In this document: positions 55,901-64,000 of the stretch, in pieces
Position numbering within the stretch: the first letter of the stretch is position 1
Layout: each line of letters begins with the position of its first letter
DNA from: Atriophallophorus winterbourni
Lineage: Eukaryota > Platyhelminthes > Trematoda > Plagiorchiida > Microphallidae
Length of the DNA stretch: 64,000 bases
Direction of reading: 5' to 3'
Assembly: GCA_013407085.1 (NCBI GenBank)
Contig: JACCGJ010000235.1
Location: forward strand, 62,001-126,000
Notes under the pieces: generated by a model
Seen by the model: only the letters and a program-made list of their open reading frames with translations
Database searches by the model: none
What the model was told of the DNA's origin: nothing
Program-made: the position numbers and the translations under genes

Positions 55901-58900
55901 TTGTTGGGGAATGACAAACATGTATGAAGTGAATTAATTAATCACCTTTCGAAAAATTGGACAAATGGACGCATTCGGTGAACTGAGGTCACCTCGAAAT
56001 GTAGGTTGTATCACTTAGTTGATATTATTTTCACCCCCCAACTGATAGGTTCCTAGTTTTCCATAATTTTCCATCGTTTGTCACTTTTGCAGTTACTCGT
56101 TCCCGCCCATAAGTAAACTACCCGAAGCAATCAAAGAAGTGTTGGATCATTTCAAGCAAGTAACTTGTATGCTGTTCATGCATTTCATTATGTACAAGTT
56201 TTTTTTCTATCGATCGAAAAATAGTGGAAAATATTATGTTTGTTAATTTCACTTAATTATTCCCATATCACACCTTTAGGCACATAGATTGTTTATCTTA
56301 AGTAGATGCAATATAAGACACAATAATTGGTATATAAGTTGAAGATAAGAGGAAGCGCGCAGTATTTTTGCTCTGAGTACCATTTTTCTAGCATCTGTAA
56401 CGTGACTAAAAATTATTATTCATTACCTCAACATTTATAAAATCAAATAAGTAGATCTTAGACGGATTAGTTTACGGGAACCAAAAGGTTTTGTGTAATT
56501 CTCTTTTATTCATCTGTGAATCGAGGTCATATATGTCGTGGCGAGAAATTTACAGATTACTTTCACCATCATCGCAATTTCATTTTCAAATATGATAACA
56601 ATTGCGGCAAAACATTTTATCAGCACTATCGTCTCAGTTGTCACAGGAACGAGCAACATCTCGTAACAAATATTTTGAAATGCAAGACAAGTGCAAGACA
56701 ATTATAAAATACTGAAACTCTGAATTTACGGCAGTAGATTTAGCATTTATACTTAACTTGCTCTTTACAAATTGAATGGAATTAAAGTAAACTTGTTCCA
56801 GCCAAAATATTTATATCTAGTTATCTCACTTCAAAAAGTGTTTATGTATATCGATTTTTGATTGAATTGTTTTAACATCGAATTTTGTCGACTTGTGTTC
56901 CTTGACTGTTTTTCGTCGGCATGCAAAGACTTTGGGCTGACAATCAGCATGAGTAAGACCAAAGTATTGGTCAAGAGTTTGCGTTGTCTCCAATCATCAC
57001 TGTTGGAAACTATCAGCTTGAAACAGTACATCATTTAACATACCTTGGTTCAACCATTGCGGATAACCTCTCGCTAGACACGGAGGTCGATAAGCGGATT
57101 GGCAGAGCAGCTGCCATCTTGTCCCGTTCGAACTCGTTTCTGGGGCAACCGCAAGTTGACAGTGTGGACAAAAATGATGGTATATAGTGAATGCGTACTG
57201 AATGATTCACTGGACCATCCACGCAAAATACGAACGGAAGCTGAATACTATCCATTTACAAAGCATCCGTCGTATTTTGAACATATCGTGAATGGAAAAA
57301 AGTAACGAACGTTAAAGTTATTTTCAAAGCTGATCTACAGAGCATAATCACCCTACCACTACAGCGCTGCCTACGCTGGCTTGGTCATGTGTACGGAATG
57401 GTTGTATTCCAAAAGATCTACTCTATGGTGAGTTGAAATCAAGAAGTCGACCTTTTGGCAGACCGCACCTGCGCTCCAAAGGCGTTTGCAATAGATATGT
57501 GAAATATCGCGGCATTGAACTGACGAGATTTTAGAACTTACTCATGATTCCTCACTTTAGAAGCACTGTATAAAGCGTCATTTCCAAGCTGGTGAAGAGT
57601 AGATACAGCTCTTGTATGTGGAACGCATATCACGCCGCCAGCGTGCAACTGATGCAGATCGTCCGAGTACTCTCTATCGCCGCGGGAGAGAATATTCCTC
57701 CCGAATCCGACTGTTTAGTCATTCCAAAAGACGTGGACCATGAAACCCTTATGTGCTTGTGATGTACATCAATTGTGTGAGATCAACCGAAGCAGGCTAA
57801 TAATTCCTCGACAAATCGGCTAGATGGCACGTACCGCCTTGACAATCTGAGTTAACAAGAACTAATTGGGTTGCGAAAATACGGAGATTAGTCCATATAA
57901 TTCTTGTTTAGTGATAATTCACTGTAAAATTTCGAAAAATGGTTATCTGTATTCGAAAAAGCAAACATGATATCCCGAATGAAAATTAGCGATTTATTGG
58001 TGCGATACAGAGTAACTTTAGATTGTTCAATTTCTACCGTTTTATCGCATCCACATTGAACTGGTATGTTCATTTTTTTATACACATTTTCTCCAACAAT
58101 ACTCTGAACATTTAGATATGGTCTACTTGGTACTGTCATAAAATTGCATGAAATTGTGAATTAGCGCAGTAAAGACTGAAGCAAAAGGAATTTGTTAGTG
58201 AACAATCAATGTTCAAAAGAGGATTCATTATAGTTGGCCCTGACCTACGCAAATGTGAGTCTCGAACGGATGAGCAATAAATAAATCAAATATGACAAAA
58301 ACGAATTTGAAAACAAAACGCAGTTGCAATACAGTTGATTTTTAACGATTCAGTTGAATTTAACAGCGAAAGGTTTTTTTTAGTCTGGTGAAGTTTAGGG
58401 TTATTTCAGTTCGATCGGTTTATCTGTCCTCTTTTTTGTCATTAGCATGATTTCAATCACATCCTAACTATGCTTAGTTGATTTGATGGTAACACTGAGC
58501 TGTATGAGATTCCGCATCGTTTTCAAAGGAAATGATTTAAGTGTCTAGTTCACAATCATTCGCCTGAATGGTCGAATAATTGTAAATGTACTTTTACTGG
58601 AGATTCCAGTTTTCTCAATTGAATTGACATGCACATACATCATTGTTCTTCTAATTATCTGCCCATTGACTGTTAAAAATTATAAAATCAGGCAATGCCG
58701 ATTTTTACCTACTACCCTAACACAATAACTACTGGTTGTTCATGGGAAGAAATAGGTGCTAAATAAATGGAATACATGGTCATCGTCGTTCGTTCAAACT
58801 TCTAGTTTACAACCAGTTGAAGTGCTTTGTCTTCACTAAGCAAAGCGTCTGATTATGTTCCCATTGTAATTTGCGTATGGCATTTGCTTCGCAAAATTAG

Positions 58901-60049
58901 CACGACATCTATGAGCATCCGGTATATCGGTGAGAAAAGACGCAGCAGTTCTACCACATAGATTCACTAAATAACAAATAAGCTGAAAAATGATTCATTG
59001 CTGTTATCACAATTATTTCGCGATTTTCTTGTTAAAGTTTTAGTGGCACTTAGAGTAAAAGTATCATTATTCCGACCTATCTTAAAAGTCGCTTACATTT
59101 AAAATAATGAAATAATTTGATCGAAACGTTTCCTAAAATGACATCAGATTATGCGTTCCTTACAAATATAATATTTATTGGCTTGATTTTATAGCTGGGA
59201 CATGTCGCCAAATGCGTCACCTGGTTCGAAAATCAGAATTAAATGCTGATTTCCGGTTTAATCGAATAATTGCTCAATTAGACGGACAAAATACAAAAAA
59301 TGCGGATTTTGTCTAGCGATTGAAATGTAAAGATTTGAGTATTCAGCAACGAACTATCCTTTATGGGAAATGTAAGCAATATATATAAATGGATCGAAAA
59401 TAAATCCAACAATTAACCAAATTAGATGAAGTCCATCACTTTTAACCATCTTGTTCTAATTATGTGATTGCAAGTAAAACAATTAATAGAAGAACGACAA
59501 CAACTTTGGTTTTCGCCTCCTGATACAGCATTTCCGGTTCTTAAATGCGTAGGAAAATAAAGTTATGCTTGTATGCCACTGTTATATAGGGTTCGTACAA
59601 CGATCCACGATGTTCAGACACAGAATCACAAAGGTATTCTTGGTCAAAGCACTGAAGGCGCTTATGGATGACCAGAGTAATGTGTTGCTCACATCCCCAT
59701 TCCTTACGTAGGAAAATACTTTCGACACAGCCTTTGTACACCATAAATTATTAAATATTTCACTTCGGAATTATGGTTGCAAGTAAATGAATGGAATACA
59801 TTTGAGACCAATCTAAATCAATAATAAACTGGACAAAGTTTGCAATGAATCTGGTAGAGTAGATATGTGGCTGTTATCAAGGAAACAATGCAATGTCAAT
59901 TATTCTATTTTCTACTTATTTTGTACTGTTTGCTTTGTATTTCTAAACCATTCATTCATCGGGTAATTTTATCTTTTTATCTGGTCAGGATTCGGCAGGT
60001 TGTCTTGTTCGGTGAAGGAGCCGGAGCCAACATTTTGGCTCGATTCGCG
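46896..60049 (+). CDS. NDRG-family gene, five internal exons (5' and 3' ends outside the readable part)
   Basis: NDRG proteins are cytoplasmic alpha/beta-hydrolase-fold proteins without the catalytic serine, involved in growth and stress responses. Exons: 46896-46946, 51044-51101, 53740-53857, 56093-56159, 59999-60049. Joined phases agree, including split codons across 51101/53740 (His) and 53857/56093 (Ser). Blocks in order: NVHVYVQ, PVFLTVHDLG, YQYEDFVG, WLHIDLPGQGDGDEELPA, PISKLPEAIKEVLDHF, LFGEGAGANILARFA. These align without gaps to human NDRG blocks such as GSVHVTVQ, LTYHDIG, HVDAPGQ and GTGAGAYILTRFA. The nucleophile-elbow position is Glu, not Ser, in GEGAG, as expected for a non-enzymatic member. 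The start and the exon after RFA (GLVLIN..) were not found. Which NDRG paralogue it is cannot be said. Confidence 0.88.
46947..47424. other. NDRG intron, AT-rich, nothing recognised
   Basis: No feature before the dispersed repeat at 47425. The stretch 48899-51043 of the same intron is also blank apart from simple AT-rich runs (e.g. tatagtatagtatatatagt near 50040). Confidence 0.5.
47425..48898 (+). repeat. Long dispersed repeat, copy B (partner at 9640-11003)
   Basis: Homologous to copy A over its whole length, with matching opposed hammerhead-like arms at about 47905-47955 (minus; CTAATAA core) and 48150-48200 (plus; CCGTTGA core), both dead. It lies in the first NDRG intron. Confidence 0.7.
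51044..51101 (+). CDS. NDRG exon (HDxG block)
   Basis: Acceptor ctcatttcag, donor GTGAGT. Encodes GAVLPLKPVFLTVHDLGCN and the first base of a His codon. Confidence 0.88.
52470..53580 (+). mobile_element. Penelope-like element 3' remnant, sense in the NDRG intron
   Basis: Broken frames read SIKKLVLGLLSLVTEI (about 52790), KGCSDNYPK (decayed GIY-YIG, about 53090) and LAEHALDTGKNVDLYNVDVM (about 53205-53265), homologous to the GIY-YIG part at 21.5 kb. A hammerhead-like terminus follows at 53501. The copy at 60095-61020 is the inverted counterpart. Confidence 0.65.
53497..53540 (+). ncRNA. Hammerhead-like hairpin at a Penelope terminus
   Basis: CTGATGA at 53501-53507, strong stem II (gcttctg / cagaagc), then GAACGTT and ACC pairing with GGT upstream. 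GAAC replaces GAAA, so cleavage is uncertain. Confidence 0.35.
53740..53857 (+). CDS. NDRG exon (DLPGQGDG block)
   Basis: Acceptor ctttttcag, donor GTAATT. Encodes YQYEDFVGNPNMLPI and VWLHIDLPGQGDGDEELPA. Confidence 0.9.
53858..56092. other. NDRG intron, AT-rich, nothing recognised
   Basis: Low-GC intronic sequence, no repeat shared with the window and no motif-bearing frame. Confidence 0.5.
56093..56159 (+). CDS. NDRG exon (PxxxxLPE helix)
   Basis: Acceptor acttttgcag, donor GTAACT. Encodes YSFPPISKLPEAIKEVLDHF followed by KQ. Confidence 0.88.
56880..57760 (+). pseudogene. LINE reverse transcriptase C-terminal remnant
   Basis: Frameshifted pieces read ACKDFGLTISMSKTKVLV, VHHLTYLGSTIADNLSLDTE, KRIGRAAAILSR, then LQRCLRWLGHVYGM and IPKDLLYGELKSRSRPFGRP. 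This is the common non-LTR RT tail found in many animals. It is the only LINE seen inside the NDRG introns. Confidence 0.75.
57761..59549. other. NDRG intron, nothing firmly recognised
   Basis: One minus-strand frame at 57888-58139 has 83 codons but no motif or splice context. Confidence 0.45.
59550..59720 (-). repeat. Hammerhead repeat family fragment without the ribozyme
   Basis: Shares gatgtgagcaacacatta, aagcgcctt and tgattctgtgt with 63850-64000 and with the centre of the 10-kb repeat. It stops at the point where the hammerhead would begin. Confidence 0.55.
59999..60049 (+). CDS. NDRG exon (GxGAG elbow)
   Basis: Encodes VVLFGEGAGANILARFA, donor GTGAGC. Acceptor cggcag keeps phase 0; another AG 11 bases upstream (ctggtcag) would shift the frame. 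Confidence 0.85.
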
Positions 60050-60094
60050 GTGAGCATCATTGTTAGAATGGATTTTTAAATATTCATAAAAAAG

Positions 60095-61020
60095 AAAGTT
60101 TGTGATAAATCAGTTAGAGCAGTTAATCGGTATCGTTCCGCTTCTGACACGGAAGCTTCGTCAGACCAATGGGGTCAGTACGAACAGATATCAGGTTTCA
60201 ATTGCATTCAGCTGAACAATCTTAAACTGACAAGAAAACTGGTGGGCACTGAGCTTGATAAGAGAGACGGACGAAATTAAAATCAATTGACACAGCACCA
60301 CTCCTACATGCTGCGTAATTCCTTAATTGGTTTGGTTGTGGGAGGTGTGGATAGCATCAAATGATCGATTAGCTTCATCGCAGGTCACTTCACTAAGGGT
60401 CACGCAGAATCAGACGCCCCATTCTCCTTGTTGATCATATTCTTACCAGCCTTTGTCATCTCATCCACCTTAGCGTAAAGTCGCCTTATCACATCTAAAT
60501 TATCCAAATCAACGCTCTAACCTGTGCTAAGACTGAATCTCTTATCAGTGAATGATATTGACAGCAATTGCGCGGATGATTACTGTTTCTCTTTTTATGC
60601 TCGTTTATCCTATTACGGTGTTATCTAGAATAGTTACCCGAGCAACCTTTGCTCATTTATTTTATATACGCAGTTCGTGGATTAGCCTCAGGGTAACTTA
60701 TCCTTGAAATGCGTTACTAAGGATCGGAGCATACTCCTTTTTATGCATTTACTCATACACGTATTTCACGTAGGTATTCTACATTGATTCTGCTTATTTC
60801 CGTCCGATGCGTTTTTAACGTAAGGCATAGAAACGGTTGCGCGTCAAACTTTTCCGTTTTCTGGTGCTGGGTATTTGATGCGTTAAAATTGGTGTCAAAT
60901 TTTGCTCTCAATGTAACTATGCTCAGCAAGCGAAGGATTAACTTCTTAATGGGTTTGATTTTCATCGGTTGTAATTGCGCACAAATGTTCAACGTTATAG
61001 AATAGCGGTTCTGCAATTGG
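60095..61020 (-). mobile_element. Penelope-like element 3' remnant
   Basis: Minus-strand pieces KPIKKLILRLLSIVTLRAKF (about 60910) and the DSVLAQ..DLDNLDVI-type block (about 60500-60540) mirror the 52.5-kb copy. The hammerhead-like terminus is at 60128-60172. It begins 45 bases after the NDRG exon donor. Confidence 0.6.
60128..60172 (-). ncRNA. Hammerhead-like hairpin at a Penelope terminus
   Basis: Minus strand: GGT-CTGACGA-agcttccg-tgt-cagaagcg-GAACGAT-ACC. Same architecture as at 53501, with GAAC instead of GAAA. Confidence 0.35.
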
Positions 61021-61024
61021 ATTT

Positions 61025-61400
61025 AATATTGTATGTTCATGCGAATGAGGTTTTTTGTTCAAGCCTACGGGTTTAACCCCATTTATATGCGCATGACTGT
61101 GAACACGTTGGCTATGCCAACCTTATCCGACAGTGTCATACAAGTACAAATCTTGTTTACTCTTTCTTCCAATATCTCAAGCGCATGCGGATCCTAATCT
61201 TACTGTCCTTATCATGCTGAGTGCAAGCAACACAAAACCGTTCGTTGGGTGTGTGTGTGTGATGGAAATGCATGCAAATGAGCATTTCATGTTCAAGCCT
61301 ATGGGCCTAACAACATCTAGATGTGTATGGGCACATGTGATCGAACCAGTTGGTCGTTCCAACCTTATCTAACAGTGGCACACGTGTTTACATCTTGGAT
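61025..61400 (+). repeat. Two tandem, decayed units of the hammerhead repeat family
   Basis: Units share aagcctaYgggYYtaac, a ggacacatgtgatYgaac-type block and atYttgt..cttatcYRacagtg. Near 61205-61250 a ribozyme scar is visible (catgctgagtgcaagcaaca then aaaaccgttc), core lost. A (tg)n run sits at about 61249-61262. Confidence 0.5.
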
Positions 61401-62215
61401 TAAATACCGTTTTTTGCATTGCGCAAATGAGTACCTTACGACCGCTCTAAGCGAGCCATTACAAACTTTCTTTTTCATGAATATGGTTTCCCGTTCGGCC
61501 ACAAATATTTGATTTTGAAATATTTTTAAACAATTTTGGACGAGCGACTGACAATACTTTAGCGAGTAAGTGTAATTGTTAAACGCGGATTATATTAAGT
61601 TTTGTAATTCCATTTTGAGTAATTTTAGTAACAATTTTCATGACGTAAACCAACAGGTTTCAATGTCTAGATAACACAAGTGGCGTATTCGTTGCATGAA
61701 ATAAGGTGATATATTGTTTGTTTAATGTGGTACACTACTTTTCATTCAATGCTGTCCGCATCTATTTAGCGGAAACAATAGGAACAGATTTCGTTAGGTT
61801 AAATTCATTGGTTTATTTGAAAAGCTGTGGTTACATTTATATATGTTTGCACCATCGAATTTTGAATTCCAAAGTTTAAGTTTGATTCCAATTGCGATTT
61901 CAAATCAAACACTAAAACTTAATTGTGGACTCTACCTGCATCCGCCATTGCTTTCACTGCAAAAAAGCTTATTATTTTAGACAAGCAGATAAATTATTCG
62001 TTCATTCACTCATGGGTAAACTGGAGTTTACAATCGGTTAGAGAAGTTTTTTGGTAATATTTCAGTTCCGACCAAGTCAGACAAAGTTTGATCGTCAGAG
62101 CGGGAAAATTTCTTTTCGTTATGAATAAACTATCGGTCTCAAACATCTTCCAATTAATTATACACAAATGTATTCATTAATTCAGCTATATATTAATGTA
62201 ATAATGAAAATTAGT
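61400..62215. other. AT-rich sequence with one Penelope-terminus scrap
   Basis: At 62035-62110 a decayed Penelope end (gttttttggtaatatttcag on the plus strand) is visible; otherwise blank. Confidence 0.45.
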
Positions 62216-62342
62216 TTAAACAAGGAGCGCTTGTATGCGCATGCAGATCCTGATCTTACTGTCCCTGCCTGATGAGTGCAAACAGCACGAAACCGGTCGT
62301 GGGGTGTGAATGACGGAAAAGCATGCAAATGAATATTTTGAA
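62215..62342 (+). mobile_element. Hammerhead-bearing repeat unit, longer copy
   Basis: Identical over 74 bases (62269-62342) to the 76-bp insertion at 23925-24000 and ending at the same aatattttga. Upstream it extends a further 50 bases (gcatgcagatcctgatctta). No clear target duplication was found. Confidence 0.65.
62262..62306 (+). ncRNA. Type I hammerhead ribozyme, intact core
   Basis: CTGATGA at 62269-62275, stem II GTGC-aaaca-GCAC, GAAA at 62289-62292, palindromic stem III CCGG, triplet GTC ending at 62298. Stem I pairs ccctgc with gtgggg, six pairs including two wobbles. It is in the NDRG sense orientation, about 2.2 kb past the last exon found, so it may be transcribed within an intron. 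Confidence 0.8.
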
Positions 62343-62849
62343 AATTATGCTATTCGTGCATTTGGAGTCAACTTGATTTGTACTCATTCCGCTGCTTTAG
62401 AAAACTGCAATTCAGGCGAAAGATAATTCAACAAACAAACCCCTCGTGTTGTCCGTGAAACCGGAAGGCATGAGGGCGTTTTCTTGTCACCCGAGTCTAC
62501 TCGTGCTTATCACAAGTTCTCAGTTGTTGCGCAAACGGAAATGTGCACGTCCATTGTTTTGAATGTTGACAGCCGAATAAAAGAATTAAATTTTCAATGA
62601 CGTCTAAGAATTACATATTATTTGTTTGACAATAGCCAGTATAAGAACTTATTGGAGCAAAGAGTTCCCACCTGATAACACAAAAAATGCTTTAGCTTCC
62701 TGTGTGTAACGGATCGAGAATTAAACATCTTAATGGCGTTATGCTGGAACTTATTTTGAATTGATCTTGGTAATTTTTATGGAAAAAATTAATGCAATAG
62801 GCTGAAATAAAATTCACATTCAAAACAATAAAAATGCAAACCAAAATTA

Positions 62850-62975
62850 AACGTGAATGCTACTGTTTGTGCAACGAACCACGAAGTACAAACAGGATCA
62901 CAAAGTGATTCCTGGTCAAGCGCTCCAGGCGCTCATAGATGACTGATATAATGTGTTGTTCACATACTCCGCACA
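62850..62975 (-). repeat. Hammerhead repeat family fragment without the ribozyme
   Basis: Carries ttYgtgcaacgaaccacgaa, aggatcacaaagtgattcct and ggcgctcatagatgac, shared with 59550-59720 and 63850-64000. Confidence 0.55.
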
Positions 62976-63369
62976 TCGAGAACAAGTACGAATACAGATG
63001 TTGTCTAGTCTGGCAACGAAACGTCCGATGCAAACTCAACAAGCTCGGAGAACAAATTCAAGTAAGGTAAAACAACGACCCGAGCTACAAATATTCCAAA
63101 CAATACTAATACATAAATATCCTTTATTTCGTGAATAACTGCAGCCTCCAACACAACTGTCCTAGCTAGAAAATAATTGAAAAACATGCATATTTATCCA
63201 AAATATGCGTTCAATATGCGTTCAAATTATACGTTCAATGTGTTTCTTAAGCATGCTCTCAGTTAGTTCTGCTGATCGCTTCTATTGATGCAATTAATAT
63301 AAATTCCCCCACACCGGATATGAATTCTAGGAATACTAGTCTATAAAAACAAGTTGGATAAGGTTAGTA

Positions 63370-63512
63370 CGGTTCAATCTCATGTGCTCAAACACATGTA
63401 GATAAGACTGAAACCCATGATGATTAACCAAAGTGCTCATATGCGTGCATTTCCATCACACACACCCTACGACCGGTTTCGTGATGTTTGCACTCAGCAG
63501 GTATGGACTTTA
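63370..63512 (-). ncRNA. Hammerhead repeat, near-intact ribozyme
   Basis: Minus strand at about 63465-63512: CTGCTGA (one core change from CTGATGA), stem II GTG-caaacat-CAC, GAAA, palindromic CCGG, triplet GTC. Stem I keeps three contiguous pairs. The family tail (gatggaaatgcacgcat) follows. Confidence 0.55.
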
Positions 63513-63589
63513 TCGAACAGTGGCATACATACGCAATTTGCTTTTCATTCTTCTCCTGTTCCAAACCCTTTGCAAATCCTGATCGTACT

Positions 63590-63645
63590 TTCCCTACCTG
63601 ATGAGTTCAAACAGCATAAAACTGGCTGTGGGGTGTGTGAATAAA
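63590..63645 (+). ncRNA. Degenerate hammerhead motif
   Basis: CTGATGA is intact at about 63598-63604, but GAAA has become part of taaaa and the cleavage triplet is lost (ctggctgtgg). Directly opposed to the copy at 63465-63512. Confidence 0.5.
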
Positions 63646-63765
63646 ATGCACACAACTGACCATTTTTGTTCATGATCACTTGCCTACGAAGTTTTAATCA
63701 AAATTCTTACAAAAACAACAAAAATAACACTTAAGTGATGTGTTGCTCACACCCCCCGAAATTAC

Positions 63766-63815
63766 ACTCCACTATTGGTTTCTGGCTGTTTGCCGTCATC
63801 AGGTGGAGACAGTGA
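63766..63815 (-). ncRNA. Hammerhead ribozyme-like motif, second subfamily
   Basis: Minus strand: six-pair stem I (ctccac / gtggag), CTGATGA at 63796-63802, stem II ggc-aaaca-gcc, GAAA, then CCAA in place of CCGG and triplet ATA. Core bases are intact; stem III is damaged. Confidence 0.55.
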
Positions 63816-64000
63816 GATTAAGTTCAGTGAGCCTTGAAACAGTGGATAAGTGGAAAACAAAATTATTCTTAAATGCCACTGTTACATGGGGTTTGTAGAA
63901 CCAACCACGGTGTTCAAACACAGAATCACATGGTGATTCCTGGTCCAGCACTCAAGGCGCTCATGGATGACCAAGGTAATGTGTTGTTCACAAAATAATA
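63816..64000 (-). repeat. Body of a hammerhead repeat unit, running to the window edge
   Basis: Shares aatgccactgttacatgggg, agaatcacatggtgattcct and ggcgctcatggatgacca with the fragments at 59.6 and 62.9 kb. Confidence 0.55.

Noticed and set aside
56510..56707. Overlapping 63-codon frames on both strands, plus frame rich in His and Cys (zinc-finger-like look)
   Set aside because: Cys and His spacing does not fit a zinc-finger pattern, and there is no splice context.
57888..58139. 83-codon minus frame in the NDRG intron
   Set aside because: No known motif, no homologous copy in the window and AT-rich context; likely chance.
59987..59998. NDRG exon starting at the first AG (59987)
   Set aside because: It would break phase with the preceding exon; starting at 59999 gives a gapless alignment to the family.
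8526..64000. tRNA, rRNA, operon, riboswitch or origin signals
   Set aside because: No tRNA cloverleaf, rRNA core or bacterial-type regulatory signal could be supported by eye.

Overview
This window is eukaryotic: long introns, GT-AG splice sites, AT-rich spacers and dense retroelements, with no bacterial gene packing. A multi-domain prosaposin gene, an NDRG gene, RTE and CR1 LINEs, Penelope-like elements and hammerhead-ribozyme repeats together fit a flatworm, most likely a digenean trematode. The species cannot be named from the sequence alone.

Layout. (1) 1-8525 (+): 3' part of one very large exon encoding a repetitive, probably cytoskeletal protein, with four near-identical 939-bp tandem units followed by diverged copies and a plakin-repeat-like C-terminus. 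(2) 8.5-14.6 kb: an inverted-repeat DNA transposon, a 1.4-kb dispersed repeat with ribozyme-like arms, Penelope and LINE debris and a GC-rich patch. (3) 14.6-35.6 kb (-): a prosaposin-like gene, for which ten coding exons could be read with matching phase-0 junctions; only the signal-peptide end is missing. Its introns carry a 230-245-bp SINE-like family with target-site duplications, Penelope and RTE elements, and hammerhead motifs. (4) 35.9-46.4 kb: a graveyard of CR1-type LINE reverse transcriptases plus odd coding fragments (BRC-repeat-like, NUP214-like, Gag-like, and a 318-bp in-frame tandem duplication). (5) 46.9-60.05 kb (+): five exons of an NDRG-family gene in AT-rich introns, continuing beyond the window on both sides. 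(6) 60-64 kb: Penelope remnants and a cluster of hammerhead-type repeats, probably in the next NDRG intron.

The first gene and the prosaposin gene converge. The three genes have no obvious shared pathway: a structural protein, a lysosomal or secreted lipid-binding precursor, and a cytoplasmic alpha/beta-hydrolase-fold protein. The most interesting signal is a set of type I hammerhead ribozyme motifs in short mobile units. Two have an intact core, and one sits in a 76-bp insertion flanked by a perfect 12-bp target-site duplication.
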